A stretch of DNA of 64,000 nt from DUOA01 sp012839095 (GTDB lineage: Bacteria; Bacillota; Clostridia; Caldicoprobacterales; DTU083), in contig JBMNJE010000011.1 of NCBI GenBank assembly GCA_050951505.1, forward strand, positions 682,001 to 746,000, in the 5' to 3' direction. The position numbers and the translations under genes were made by a program. Numbering within the stretch: the stretch's first letter is position 1; each line of letters opens with the position of its first letter. This document shows positions 8,910 to 18,007 of the stretch, in pieces. The notes under the pieces are model-generated. The model was given only the letters and a program-made list of their open reading frames with translations. It was not told the origin of the DNA and searched no databases.

Positions 8910-8938
8910 ATTATATATCATATATTCTTCATTGTCAA
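8910..8938 (-). promoter_or_regulatory. SigA-type promoter of ribU, overlapping the end of tex
   Basis: Perfect consensus TTGACA (8938-8933) and TATAAT (8915-8910) with a 17-base spacer. Transcription would begin near 8903, about 15 bases before the FMN aptamer. The -35 box and spacer lie within the last codons of tex. Confidence 0.85.
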
Positions 8939-11071
8939 AGCTATTCTTTTTCTGATTACATCCACATCCAATACCTTCACAGTGACGATATCGCCTACTT
9001 GCACAATATCCATAGGATGTTTCACATATTTGTCTGAAAGCTGGGATATATGGACCAGACCGTCCTGGTGAACGCCAATATCTACAAATGCTCCAAAATC
9101 TGTTACGTTTCGCACAGTTCCGGTCATAATCATGTCGGGCTTCAGGTCTTCCAGCTCCATTATATCAGTGCGCAAAATGGGCTGGGGCAGTTCATCCCTG
9201 GGATCTCTTCCCGGCTTCTGCAGCTCTTTTAATATGTCCTGAAGAGTAGGCAGGCCTACATCAAGATTCACTGCCAATTCCGCTGTATCCCACTTATCGA
9301 TTTCAGCAGCCAGGTGTTGCCGATTCTCATGGTTTTTAATCATTTCTATGGATTTCCCTTTTAACTCCAGCAGCTTAGTGACCACGTTATAGGATTCCGG
9401 GTGTACGGCAGTATTATCAAGAATATTATCACCGCCTGAAATTCTAAGAAAACCTGCACACTGCTCGAAGGTCCTGGGGCCAAGTTTGCTGACCTTCAGC
9501 AGTTGTTTGCGATTTGTAAATTTTCCCGTCTTCTGACGGTAGGAAGCGATGTTCCGGGCAAGAGCAGGAGATATTCCGGATACATACTGAAGTAAAGAGG
9601 GGGAAGCAGTATTCAGGTCAACTCCTACACTGTTGACGCAGTCCTCCACCACACCTCTTAATGTCTCAGCCAGCTGTTTTTGATTTACATCATGCTGATA
9701 CTGGCCTACGCCGATGGACTTGGGATCAATTTTTACCAGTTCAGCCAAAGGGTCCTGCAGTCTTCTGGCAATAGATATGGCACTGCGCAATTCCACTTCA
9801 TAATCCGGAAATTCCTCACTGCCCAGCTTTGAAGCAGAGTAAACCGAAGCGCCTGCCTCATTGACTATTACATATTGCAGCTTTGCAGCATATTCCCCGC
9901 ATAGCTCGGCTATAACCTTCTCACTTTCCCTCGAAGCTGTTCCGTTGCCAAGAGCTATCAGTTCGACACAGTGCTTTTCCACAAATTTTTTCAGGATTCT
10001 CTTTGCCTCTTCCTTATTATGGTTGGGAAGAGTCATATAAACTACAAAAGTATCCAGTACCATGCCAGTATCATCAACAATGGCGATTTTGTTACCGGTT
10101 CGGAAACCGGGATCCACACCCATCACCACTTTCCCTCTTACCGGCGGCTGAAGGAGCAGATTACGCAGATTTTCACCGAATACCCTGATTGCCTGTTCTT
10201 CTGCTTTTTCTGTCAGCATATTGCGAATCTCCCGTTCGATGGACGGCGCTATCAACCTTTTGTAGGAATCCTCAATTGCTTCTTTCAGTAGCTCCGAACC
10301 AATGCTTGGTCGGACAATAACTCTCTTGCATAGATATTGAATGATGTTGTCTTCATCAACTCTGATTTTTGCTGTCAGGTATTTTTCATTTTCGCCGCGG
10401 TTAATAGCCAGAATTCTGTGAGGCACTATCCGGCTGACTGCCTCGCTGTATTCATAGTACATTTCATAAACAGAGGATTCCTCCTTTGCTGCCCTGGTTT
10501 CCAGGATTCCATGCCGAATAGTGAAAGCTCTTATCCATTTCCGATAATCGGCATTATCCGAAATCATCTCTGCTATAATATCCAAGGCAAGAGTAAGAGC
10601 CTGTTCTGCTGAATCCACCTCATTTTCAGGGTTAACATAAGCTTTTGCCAGTTCCTCAACACTGCCCTGCCGGACTGACTGATCCCATATTATTTGAGCA
10701 AGGGGTTCCAGACCTTTTTCCTTCGCTATAGTAGCCCTCGTTCTGCGTTTGGGACGGTATGGACGATAAATGTCCTCCACTTCCGTTATGCTTTGGGCTT
10801 TATTTATGCTGTTTTTAAGCTCTTCGGTCAGTTTTCCCTGAGCATCAATCAGATGCCTTATCTCCTGCCTGCGATTTTCCAGATTCCTGAGATAAGCAAG
10901 GCGATCAAACAATTCTCTTAATACACTGTCATCCAATCCCCCGGTAACTTCTTTTCTGTAACGGGCTATAAATGGAATGGTATTACCCTCGTCAATCAAC
11001 CTTATAGCATTTTCCACCTGGAGCTCTTTAAGTTGAAACTCTTTTGCCAGTTGAAGCACTATGCTTTCCAT
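8918..11071 (-). CDS. tex: Tex-family S1 RNA-binding transcription accessory protein
   Basis: A 717-residue Tex protein. It has the N-terminal helical region with IPFIARYRKEVTGGLDD, the YqgF-like core beginning VMGVDPGFRTGNKIA, helix-hairpin-helix motifs (SPSLLQYVSGISPALARNIA, KLGPRTFEQCAGFLRI in part) and a C-terminal S1 domain (GTVRNVTDFGAFVDIGVHQ) that ends in ALTMKNI. Tex binds nucleic acid and is linked to transcription fidelity and stress tolerance. The ATG at 11071 follows GGAGG by six bases; the frame runs 33 codons further upstream without a ribosome site. Its stop overlaps the ribU promoter. Confidence 0.94.
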   Translation of the reverse strand: MESIVLQLAKEFQLKELQVENAIRLIDEGNTIPFIARYRKEVTGGLDDSVLRELFDRLAYLRNLENRRQEIRHLIDAQGKLTEELKNSINKAQSITEVEDIYRPYRPKRRTRATIAKEKGLEPLAQIIWDQSVRQGSVEELAKAYVNPENEVDSAEQALTLALDIIAEMISDNADYRKWIRAFTIRHGILETRAAKEESSVYEMYYEYSEAVSRIVPHRILAINRGENEKYLTAKIRVDEDNIIQYLCKRVIVRPSIGSELLKEAIEDSYKRLIAPSIEREIRNMLTEKAEEQAIRVFGENLRNLLLQPPVRGKVVMGVDPGFRTGNKIAIVDDTGMVLDTFVVYMTLPNHNKEEAKRILKKFVEKHCVELIALGNGTASRESEKVIAELCGEYAAKLQYVIVNEAGASVYSASKLGSEEFPDYEVELRSAISIARRLQDPLAELVKIDPKSIGVGQYQHDVNQKQLAETLRGVVEDCVNSVGVDLNTASPSLLQYVSGISPALARNIASYRQKTGKFTNRKQLLKVSKLGPRTFEQCAGFLRISGGDNILDNTAVHPESYNVVTKLLELKGKSIEMIKNHENRQHLAAEIDKWDTAELAVNLDVGLPTLQDILKELQKPGRDPRDELPQPILRTDIMELEDLKPDMIMTGTVRNVTDFGAFVDIGVHQDGLVHISQLSDKYVKHPMDIVQVGDIVTVKVLDVDVIRKRIALTMKNI

Positions 11072-11180
11072 TTTATACCTCCACTTTTTCTGTGCGTCTT
11101 CCTTATACACAAAGAAGTTTATCATAAAAAAAGTCTGCTGTGTAAAAATAAATCTTTGTTTCGGTCTCATTCCAGTCTTT

Positions 11181-11204
11181 TATTTTGCATAAATATGCAA
11201 AATA
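11181..11204. promoter_or_regulatory. Perfect inverted repeat in the tex/lysA divergent region
   Basis: Arms TATTTTGCAT and ATGCAAAATA around AAAT, an exact 10-base inverted repeat. It lies just downstream of a minus-strand TATAAT (11212-11207) that fits a tex promoter with a TTGTCA box and a 19-base spacer. The place and symmetry suggest an operator. The regulator is unknown. Confidence 0.45.
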
Positions 11205-11230
11205 TGATTATAAACAGATAGGTAAAATTA

Positions 11231-11259
11231 TTGACAATAAAATTTAACTGGTGTATATT
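11231..11259 (+). promoter_or_regulatory. SigA-type promoter of lysA
   Basis: TTGACA at 11231-11236, a 17-base spacer and TATATT at 11254-11259. Transcription would leave a ~110-base leader before lysA. I found no lysine riboswitch core in that leader. The -35 region overlaps that of the divergent tex promoter. Confidence 0.7.
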
Positions 11260-11377
11260 TTAATCCTGAACTACCTGTAGTTAAGAGCAGGACACTCTCA
11301 AGGCCGAATCAATCCGGAACTTTGAACCGTATGGAGTCAATGCTTATAATTATCAACGTAACACCGGAGGAACCAGA

Positions 11378-12649
11378 ATGCATACTTACTTTTCGGAAAA
11401 AACTGATTTCTATGGCAGTTCCAGCCCACATGAGCTGGTCAGCCGGTATGGCAGTCCCCTTTATGTGTATAATGAAAACATACTGCGCCGGCGCTGCAGA
11501 GATATGACAGGTTTTATTCCTTATCCAAACTATAAGGTCAACTACTCGGTAAAAGCCAATGCCAATCTGGAGCTTTTAAAAATTATTCGGGAAGAAGGAC
11601 TTAACGCAGATGCCATGTCTCCTGGTGAGATTTTTGTTCTTTTGGCCGCGGGGTTTAAACCGAAGCAAATACTTTATATCAGCAATAATGTTTCCGCGGA
11701 AGAAATGATGTATGCTGTCAACCTGGGAATAACCGTAAGCGTGGATTCCCTTTCTCAGTTGGAAACATTTGGAGAACATAACCCAGGCGGGGATGTGGCT
11801 GTAAGGATTAATCCGGGTTTTGGAATTGGTCATCATGATAAGGTAGTAACAGGCGGCAGTAAAACGAAGTTTGGAATCAATGACGACTGTATAGACGAGG
11901 TCAAAGCATTGATAAAAAAATACAGACTGAATCTGGTGGGTATCAATCAGCACATCGGTTCTCTGTTTATGAACGGAGAACCCTATATTCAAAGTGTCCA
12001 GACTATTCTGGACATCGCCAGGCAATTCGAAGGACTCCGTTTTATCGATTTAGGAGGCGGATTTGGTATTCCATATCAAAAACAGGATGGGGAGAAACCG
12101 CTGGAACTGAAGCTGTTTGGTGAACAAGTCGCTGATATCCTGAGTGCCTGGGCACGCCGTTATAACCCGGATATTGAATTTATGTCGGAACCGGGTCGCT
12201 ATGTTGTGGCAGAATGCGGTATTCTGCTTGGCATGGTTCATGCAAAGAAGGAAAACAGCGGAGTGCTGTATGCGGGCACGGATCTGGGATTCAATGTTTT
12301 AGCCCGTCCGGTAATGTATGATGCCTGGCATGATATCGAGGTTTATCCAAAACATGGGAGTATTGTTTCTTCCTCGAAAGAAAAAGTAACAGTGGTGGGA
12401 AACATATGCGAAAGCGGAGACGTGGTTGCCCGCGACAGGGAGCTTCCTCCTTTGTCCATAGGTGACATTCTCGGGGTAATGGATGCCGGTGCATATGGTT
12501 ATTCCATGTCATCCAACTACAACAACAGGTTAAAACCCGCAGAGATATTGATCCGTGCTGATGGTATGCATCAGTTGATCAGACGGCGGGATTCCCTGGA
12601 AGACTTGCTGCGGAACTTCAATGACTATATAGCTCCTGTTCTGCCTTAA
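11378..12649 (+). CDS. lysA: Diaminopimelate decarboxylase LysA
   Basis: Catalyses the last step of lysine synthesis, meso-diaminopimelate to L-lysine, with PLP. The 423-residue protein has the fold III PLP lysine in NYSVKANANLELL, the DAMSPGEI and NVSAEEMMYAV stretches, the HIGS motif, the phosphate-binding GGGFGIPY, EPGRYVV and the C-terminal CESGDVVARDRELP-GDILGVMDAGAYGYSM region that supplies the second active-site half. GGAGG sits seven bases before the ATG. It is transcribed alone from 11231-11259, divergent to tex. Confidence 0.95.
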   Translation: MHTYFSEKTDFYGSSSPHELVSRYGSPLYVYNENILRRRCRDMTGFIPYPNYKVNYSVKANANLELLKIIREEGLNADAMSPGEIFVLLAAGFKPKQILYISNNVSAEEMMYAVNLGITVSVDSLSQLETFGEHNPGGDVAVRINPGFGIGHHDKVVTGGSKTKFGINDDCIDEVKALIKKYRLNLVGINQHIGSLFMNGEPYIQSVQTILDIARQFEGLRFIDLGGGFGIPYQKQDGEKPLELKLFGEQVADILSAWARRYNPDIEFMSEPGRYVVAECGILLGMVHAKKENSGVLYAGTDLGFNVLARPVMYDAWHDIEVYPKHGSIVSSSKEKVTVVGNICESGDVVARDRELPPLSIGDILGVMDAGAYGYSMSSNYNNRLKPAEILIRADGMHQLIRRRDSLEDLLRNFNDYIAPVLP

Positions 12650-12696
12650 CCTTTTTGCTAATCAGCTGCTTGTCTCTAAGCAAATGATTTATTTTC

Positions 12697-12725
12697 TTGT
12701 CACACTGGTCTTTCTATAATATAAT
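12697..12725 (+). promoter_or_regulatory. SigA-type promoter of degV
   Basis: TTGTCA at 12697-12702, a 17-base spacer and TATAAT at 12720-12725. The degV ATG is 34 bases downstream with a good ribosome site. Confidence 0.65.
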
Positions 12726-12759
12726 TGGCGTATCATAAAGCCAATCAGGAGGAGAACTT

Positions 12760-13635
12760 ATGGATTCCAAAAAACCGGTATTAATTATTGATACATGTAC
12801 CGATCTGCCGTACAGCTATATTGAGAAGCATAACATTCCTGTCATAAACTTTACCTACCACTTTCAGGGCAGGGAACATATTGACGACTTTTTTGTTAGC
12901 AAAGATTCCAAAACCTTCTATGATGCAGTTCGTTCCGGGGAAATGCCTACTACTTCCCAGGTCAATACCGATGTATATATAGAAAAATTCCGTCCTTATC
13001 TGGAGAATAGAAGGTCCGTCATCTATCTTTGCTTTTCTTCCGCTCTAAGTGGCAGCTTCAACAGTGCCATGCTTGCCAGGGATATGCTCCTGGAAGAATT
13101 TCCGGATGCGGACCTTACCATAATAGACAGCAAATCAGCTTCCATGGGAGAAGGACTTCTTGCCTGGAATGCCATCCGGATGCTGGATGAAGGTGCTTCC
13201 AAGGATGAATTGGTGCAATGGATAGAAAGAAACAAGCTCAAGGTTGCTCACTGGTTTACAGTGGATGATCTGAACCATTTGAAAAGAGGCGGCCGGGTAT
13301 CTGTTGCAGCTGCATTTATAGGTACCATGCTGGATATCAAGCCCATTCTTCATGTGGATGATGAAGGCCGGCTTATCCCAGTTTCCAAGGTAAAGGGAAG
13401 AAAGAAATCCATTCGTGCATTATTTGAAAGGCTGCAGGAGACCATAGTTAACCCGGAAGATCAGGTAATCTTTATAAGCCACGGCGATTCGCCGGCAGAT
13501 GCTCAATACCTGGCAGATCTTATTAAGTCCGGCTATTCTGTCAAGGATGTTATCATAAGTAATATTGGGCCGGTAATTGGCGCTCACTCCGGCCCGGGAA
13601 CCATCGCACTTTTCTTTTTCGCAGACAAAAGATGA
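12760..13635 (+). CDS. DegV family fatty-acid-binding protein
   Basis: A 291-residue DegV/FakB-type protein. The N-terminal IIDTCTDLPYSYIEKHNIPVI, the EMPTTSQV motif, FSSALSGSFNSA and the late SHGDSPADA and GPVIGAHSGPGTIALFF motifs are typical. FakB proteins bind fatty acids and present them to the FakA kinase; no fakA is nearby, so the ligand and role are inferred from family. GGAGG precedes the ATG. A strong terminator follows at 13649. Confidence 0.92.
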   Translation: MDSKKPVLIIDTCTDLPYSYIEKHNIPVINFTYHFQGREHIDDFFVSKDSKTFYDAVRSGEMPTTSQVNTDVYIEKFRPYLENRRSVIYLCFSSALSGSFNSAMLARDMLLEEFPDADLTIIDSKSASMGEGLLAWNAIRMLDEGASKDELVQWIERNKLKVAHWFTVDDLNHLKRGGRVSVAAAFIGTMLDIKPILHVDDEGRLIPVSKVKGRKKSIRALFERLQETIVNPEDQVIFISHGDSPADAQYLADLIKSGYSVKDVIISNIGPVIGAHSGPGTIALFFFADKR

Positions 13636-13648
13636 AAAAAGCATGAGA

Positions 13649-13692
13649 AAGCAGCAATCGTGACTTCCATGTCATGATTGCTGCTTTTTTTC
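13649..13692 (+). terminator. Intrinsic terminator after degV
   Basis: Hairpin AAGCAGCAATCGTGAC / GTCATGATTGCTGCTT with one G-T pair, six-base loop, then seven T on the plus strand. It lies between convergent degV and the LysM gene. Confidence 0.88.
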
Positions 13693-13728
13693 TTTGCTGT
13701 CCGTAACAGCATAGCTTATCTGATGGCC

Positions 13729-14613
13729 TTAAGCCATGGGAACACAAATTCTCTGCCCAATCTGCAAATCGTCCGGATCAACGCCGGGATTGGCTGCTAT
13801 GAGAGCATCCACACTGATGTTAAATCTTCTGGCAATGGAAAAGAAGGTATCTCCTGCACGGATGATATATTCACTGGTGCCGCTGGGACAGCCGCCCTGC
13901 GCCGGCGCCGGGATGCATATTATCTGTCCTACCCGTAAGGCCATGGGGTCTATACCTGGATTGGCTGCAATAATTGCGTTAACGGTTACATTGAATCTGT
14001 TTGCTAGTGCGAAAAGAGTGTCACCGCTTCTTATGGTATAATACTGACCTCCGGGGCAAGGGGGTAATCCGGGACGGGGAATGCAGATTCGCTGGCCGAT
14101 CATCAGCCTGTTGGGATCTACATTTGGATTCGCTGCTATAATTGCTTCCACTGTTGTATTAAATCTGTTCGCCAGAGAGAAGTAGGTGTCTCCTGCCTGA
14201 ATGATATAGGGCTGGGTACCTTGCGGGCATTCACCCGGCATGGGCGGGGCACCGGGAATGCAAATCCTCTGACCAATCTGTAATCTGTTGGGATCAACAC
14301 CGGGGTTGGCAGCCATAATTGCCGCAACCGTGGTATTGAACCGAATGGCCAGAGAGAAGTAGGTGTCTCCTGCCTGAATAATATAGGGCTGGGTGCCTTG
14401 CGGACATTCACCCGGCATAGGTGGAGCACCGGGAATGCATATTACCTGGCCTATCTGTAATCTGTTGGGATCAACGCCGGGGTTGGCAGCCATAATTGCT
14501 GCTACAGTAGTATTGAATCGCATAGCCAGGGAAAAGTAGGTATCCCCTGCTCGGATGGTATATGGCTGAGTACCGGCGGGACAGACTTGCCTGACATCAT
14601 ACCTGCCATTCAT
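13729..14613 (-). CDS. Five-repeat LysM protein, probably spore or cell-wall associated
   Basis: About 294 residues built of five consecutive LysM domains, each with YTIRAGDTYFSLAMRFN-like and AANPGVDPNRLQIGQ.ICIP text and joined by linkers with a CP-G motif. LysM binds N-acetylglucosamine in peptidoglycan or chitin. There is no signal peptide and no catalytic domain, a pattern known for clostridial and bacillar spore-coat LysM proteins; that location is inferred. Repeats 1 to 3 are nearly identical in DNA. The ATG at 14613 is 9 bases after GGAGGTGA; a TTG at 14619 is also possible. Confidence 0.88.
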   Translation of the reverse strand: MNGRYDVRQVCPAGTQPYTIRAGDTYFSLAMRFNTTVAAIMAANPGVDPNRLQIGQVICIPGAPPMPGECPQGTQPYIIQAGDTYFSLAIRFNTTVAAIMAANPGVDPNRLQIGQRICIPGAPPMPGECPQGTQPYIIQAGDTYFSLANRFNTTVEAIIAANPNVDPNRLMIGQRICIPRPGLPPCPGGQYYTIRSGDTLFALANRFNVTVNAIIAANPGIDPMALRVGQIICIPAPAQGGCPSGTSEYIIRAGDTFFSIARRFNISVDALIAANPGVDPDDLQIGQRICVPMA

Positions 14614-14704
14614 ATACAAGTATCACCTCCAATAGGATATGTTACATTATATGCATCAGCATTGGAGATGTTCTACTTGTGAAAAGGGGATATTCAGCTC
14701 ACCT

Positions 14705-15214
14705 TCAGGGCATGGGCAAAGGCTCGGAATTGCGGTATTCCAGATAGGAGTAATATATATCGTCCCTGAAATGATATGGGCCGTCTTTCCTGACTGCTTT
14801 CCAGGTACCTGTCTTATCCAAATTCGGTATGGATGTATCTGCTTTGAAGGTTTTATGGATTTTAGTTACATATCCGATTTTGCAGTACGGAATGAGCTCT
14901 TTGTAGATTTCTCCTCCTCCTACTATGAAAATGTCATTATCCTTGTATGAGCGCAGCTGCTCAAATAATTCAGCAAAGGAATTACATATAATGGCTCCGT
15001 CTGCAGAAAAATCCTTTTGTCTGGTTAATATGATATTGGTCCTTCCCCTCAGAGGTTTGCCCCCTGGAAATGTATGCAGAGTTTTACGACCCAGAACAAC
15101 AATACGGTTAAGTGTCCTGGCTTTAAATTGTTTCAGGTCTTCCGAAATAGGCTGCAGCAGGTCCCCATCTTTTCCAATATTCCATTCCTGATCAACGGCA
15201 ACGATAAAATTCAT
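14705..15214 (-). CDS. folA: Dihydrofolate reductase
   Basis: Reduces dihydrofolate to tetrahydrofolate with NADPH, restoring the folate oxidised by thymidylate synthase encoded just upstream. About 169 residues. Seen: IVAVDQEWNIGKDGDLL, the catalytic acidic residue in ISEDLKQF, VVLGRKT for the NADPH adenine side and FIVGGGEIYKELIP. The usual LPW before the catalytic loop is replaced by LLQ, a variant I recall from other Clostridia. The ATG at 15214 follows GGTGA; a GTG three codons upstream is the alternative. It forms an operon with thyA (17-base gap). Confidence 0.93.
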   Translation of the reverse strand: MNFIVAVDQEWNIGKDGDLLQPISEDLKQFKARTLNRIVVLGRKTLHTFPGGKPLRGRTNIILTRQKDFSADGAIICNSFAELFEQLRSYKDNDIFIVGGGEIYKELIPYCKIGYVTKIHKTFKADTSIPNLDKTGTWKAVRKDGPYHFRDDIYYSYLEYRNSEPLPMP

Positions 15215-15231
15215 AAGTTTCACCGCTTTCT

Positions 15232-16062
15232 TTACACTGCTATGGGGATGTTTTTGATTTGAGGGCCTGCCCTGTATCCTTCCAGATGAAAATCATCCGC
15301 TGTAAACTCATAAAAATCCCTGATGTCAGGATTGATAACCAGTTTTGGAGCAGGATACTGAGGCCTTTCAATTAATTCCCTGACAATGGGAATATGCCTG
15401 TCATAAATATGTGCATCAGCTATGACATGGACCAGTTCACCTGCTTTCAGCCCGCTTACTGCCGCAAACATATGGACCAGAATGGCATACTGACAAACAT
15501 TCCAATTATTTGCAGGGAGCACATCCTGGGATCTTTGGTTTAATATGGCATTTAGCCTGTCTCCTGTTACGTTGAAAGTCACGCTGTAGGCACATGGATA
15601 TAAATTCATTTTATGAAGATCACTGTGATTGTATATATTGGTTAAGATCCTTCGGCTGTAAGGATTGTGTTTCAGATCATACAATACTCGATCGACCTGA
15701 TCGAATTCCCCTTCCTTATACTTATGCTTCTGGCGAAGCTGGTAGCCATAAGCTTTGCCTATAGAGCCTTCCTCATCTGCCCAGGCATCCCAGATTCTGC
15801 TGTTCAAATCACGAATGTTATTGGATTTCTTTTGCCAAATCCAGAGAATTTCATCGATAGCCTTTTTCAGGGGAGTGGGCCGCAGTGTCAGTATTGGAAA
15901 CTCTTCCGACAAATCATAGCGATTGACAACCCCGAACTTTTTTATTGTATATGCAGGTGTTCCATCCTCCCAAACCGGACGCACCTTCTGTCCTTCAGTG
16001 GTGTACCCGTTTTCTAAAATGTCCCTGCACATATCAATGAATATAATATCTGCCTTACTCAT
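15232..16062 (-). CDS. thyA: Thymidylate synthase ThyA
   Basis: Methylates dUMP to dTMP using methylenetetrahydrofolate and releasing dihydrofolate. The nucleophilic cysteine is in LYPCAYSVTFNV, followed by RLNAILNQRSQDVLPANNWNVCQYAILVHM (dUMP and folate site) and HVIADAHIYDRHI. The protein is of the variant clostridial type in which the catalytic motif reads YPCAYS rather than PPCH. The ATG at 16062 was chosen over an upstream GTG because it gives the family N-terminus MSKADIIFID. Confidence 0.95.
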   Translation of the reverse strand: MSKADIIFIDMCRDILENGYTTEGQKVRPVWEDGTPAYTIKKFGVVNRYDLSEEFPILTLRPTPLKKAIDEILWIWQKKSNNIRDLNSRIWDAWADEEGSIGKAYGYQLRQKHKYKEGEFDQVDRVLYDLKHNPYSRRILTNIYNHSDLHKMNLYPCAYSVTFNVTGDRLNAILNQRSQDVLPANNWNVCQYAILVHMFAAVSGLKAGELVHVIADAHIYDRHIPIVRELIERPQYPAPKLVINPDIRDFYEFTADDFHLEGYRAGPQIKNIPIAV

Positions 16063-16136
16063 TATTCCCTTCCCCTTTTCCACTTCATAGGTGTTTATAC
16101 CCTTTCTATTATAACAGAAACCTTTCTTTAAGGATA

Positions 16137-17036
16137 TCAGATATCATTTTTTTCTATATGTTCCAGCAGGAAATCCAAATTTTGGACATGTTCCTCTTCC
16201 AGTAATGCCATGAACAAGTCACCCTTTTCTTCCAGCCTTTCCGCTGCATTGAGCAGGTTAAAGTCGTCCGGGTGAATTCCCTTTTCTAATTCTTCCCAGG
16301 TAACAGGCATGGATACATTTGCATTCTGATTTGCCCGGGGTGAATAGACCATTGTTATGGTTTTGCCTTCCCACATCTGCAGGTAATCAAAATAAAGTCT
16401 GGTACCCCTGTTTTTCACTTTACGCTCTATAGTAACCCTTTCAGGATATTTTTGTGAAAAATAATATCCGAAGAAACGATTTATTTTTCTTGCTGTTTCA
16501 TAATCATAACGACTGCCCGTAGGTATATATATCTGCAGCCCGGTTGCACCAGAGGTCTTGACCCAGCTTCTGATGCTTAATTTGATCAGGGTTTCATTGA
16601 TTAGCAGGGCTGTTTCCGCCGCTTCATTGAAAAACTGCCCCTCTGAAGGATCCAGATCAAATACCAAATCCGTAGGACAGATTTTCTCTTCAATCCGATG
16701 AAAGCCGGTATGCAGCTCCAAAGCAGCCTGATTTCCCAGCCACACTAAAGTGGAGAGGTTATTAAGCAATATAAAATCCTTATCACTCCACTCGGTAGTT
16801 TCCAGCCAATCCGGCGCATAATCAGGTGTATCTTTCTGAAAAAAAAACTCTCCCTTTATTCCATCCGGGTATCGGATGACGGTAAGCAAACGATTTCTGG
16901 CATGAGGAAGCATGTAAGGCGCTAATTCCACCAGTTTGGTGATGTAATCGATTTTACGAATTCCCGGCTCCGGCCATAGGATCTTCTCCGGATTGGTTAT
17001 ACGAACAGGCAGACCATCTACATCTATCTCACTCAT
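16137..17036 (-). CDS. ligD: LigD-type polymerase/primase domain protein (NHEJ)
   Basis: A 299-residue archaeo-eukaryotic-primase-type polymerase corresponding to the PolDom part of LigD. It shows the start ITNPEKILWPEPGIRKID, LNNLSTLVWLGNQAALELH, the metal-binding DLDP motif in LVFDLDPSEGQ and VKTSGATGLQIYIP. It fills and trims ends during double-strand break joining. It is a separate polypeptide here, overlapping the ligase gene by 8 bases. The phosphoesterase domain found in full LigD is absent from both genes. Confidence 0.93.
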   Translation of the reverse strand: MSEIDVDGLPVRITNPEKILWPEPGIRKIDYITKLVELAPYMLPHARNRLLTVIRYPDGIKGEFFFQKDTPDYAPDWLETTEWSDKDFILLNNLSTLVWLGNQAALELHTGFHRIEEKICPTDLVFDLDPSEGQFFNEAAETALLINETLIKLSIRSWVKTSGATGLQIYIPTGSRYDYETARKINRFFGYYFSQKYPERVTIERKVKNRGTRLYFDYLQMWEGKTITMVYSPRANQNANVSMPVTWEELEKGIHPDDFNLLNAAERLEEKGDLFMALLEEEHVQNLDFLLEHIEKNDI

Positions 17037-17991
17037 CTATTGACCATTCCTTTCCGTTTGCCTGTTCAGCAGATAAGTGGGAAAAACCCAGAATAGCGGG
17101 GTGGCGCATGGTGCCATCATTGGTCCATTCCAGAAACCGAATCCAACAGGTTACTGCAGGCTTCAGCCATGTGAATGATTCACCCTTGCATAACCTGACA
17201 TCCCTGAACGGGCAATCATCATTCCGGTGTCTCACTGCATACTGCTTAAGCTGCCGCCGTTCTTCAAAAGTTAAGCCTTGTGATGCCTTCCCGATATATA
17301 CCCAGCTGTCGTCACGAAAAATACCCAATATAAGTGAGTTTGGTAAAGAGTCCTTCCACTGAATACCGCATATGGCTGCCAGAATTTTCTTAAGGTTTTT
17401 GTGTTTAAACCACTCGCTGTGATTTTTGGCAGGACAATACAAGCTGTTTTTCTTTTTGGATACAATTCCTTCCCAGCCCTTCCTTTTCATTAAATCATAC
17501 AGGCCCGGACCATCTTCAAAATCCTCTGTAATTGCTATATTACCGTCCTGATTCAGCGACTGATAAAGTATATTTCTCCGCTCCTTCAGGGGCAGTTCTG
17601 TCAGAAGACAATCATTCAGGTATAATATATCAAAGACAATATATATCACCGGATATTTTCGTATATAATGAGGCAGCTTATCCTTCCTGCCTGTCTTTTC
17701 TCTGATGAGACTCAAATGAAAGGACGGCTTGCCATCATTGTCCGGCACCACCATCTCTCCGTCCAGTACAGCATTGTTACCTGCAACCAGATTGCCTATA
17801 TGATGCAGTTCCGGATAATATTCGGTTCTTTCACGTCCTGATTTTGTGAATATGCGAACATGATCTTCGCCCTGTCTCCTTTGATAGTAGGTAAGTCCCC
17901 TGATTCCGTCCCACTTAATTTGGAATATCCACTCTTCTCCACTTGGAATGCTGCTGGAAGATATGGGCTCCATAGGAGTTATCCAATCCAT
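17029..17991 (-). CDS. ligD: ATP-dependent DNA ligase, LigD ligase-domain type (NHEJ)
   Basis: A 320-residue ATP-dependent ligase that seals breaks held by Ku. The adenylated lysine is in QIKWDGIRG (motif I), with LDGEMVV (motif III), YIVFDILYL (IIIa), EGIVSKKKNSLY (IV) and WFKHKNLK (V), then an OB domain with VYIGKASQGLT. It starts 16 bases after ku and overlaps the polymerase gene, so the three genes form one operon. Confidence 0.94.
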   Translation of the reverse strand: MDWITPMEPISSSSIPSGEEWIFQIKWDGIRGLTYYQRRQGEDHVRIFTKSGRERTEYYPELHHIGNLVAGNNAVLDGEMVVPDNDGKPSFHLSLIREKTGRKDKLPHYIRKYPVIYIVFDILYLNDCLLTELPLKERRNILYQSLNQDGNIAITEDFEDGPGLYDLMKRKGWEGIVSKKKNSLYCPAKNHSEWFKHKNLKKILAAICGIQWKDSLPNSLILGIFRDDSWVYIGKASQGLTFEERRQLKQYAVRHRNDDCPFRDVRLCKGESFTWLKPAVTCWIRFLEWTNDGTMRHPAILGFSHLSAEQANGKEWSIDE

Positions 17992-18007
17992 TTTATTTCC
18001 TCGTTCC

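Noticed and set aside
11260..11377. Lysine riboswitch in the lysA leader
   Set aside because: The leader is about 110 bases, too short, and lacks the L-box core; the hairpins seen are weak.
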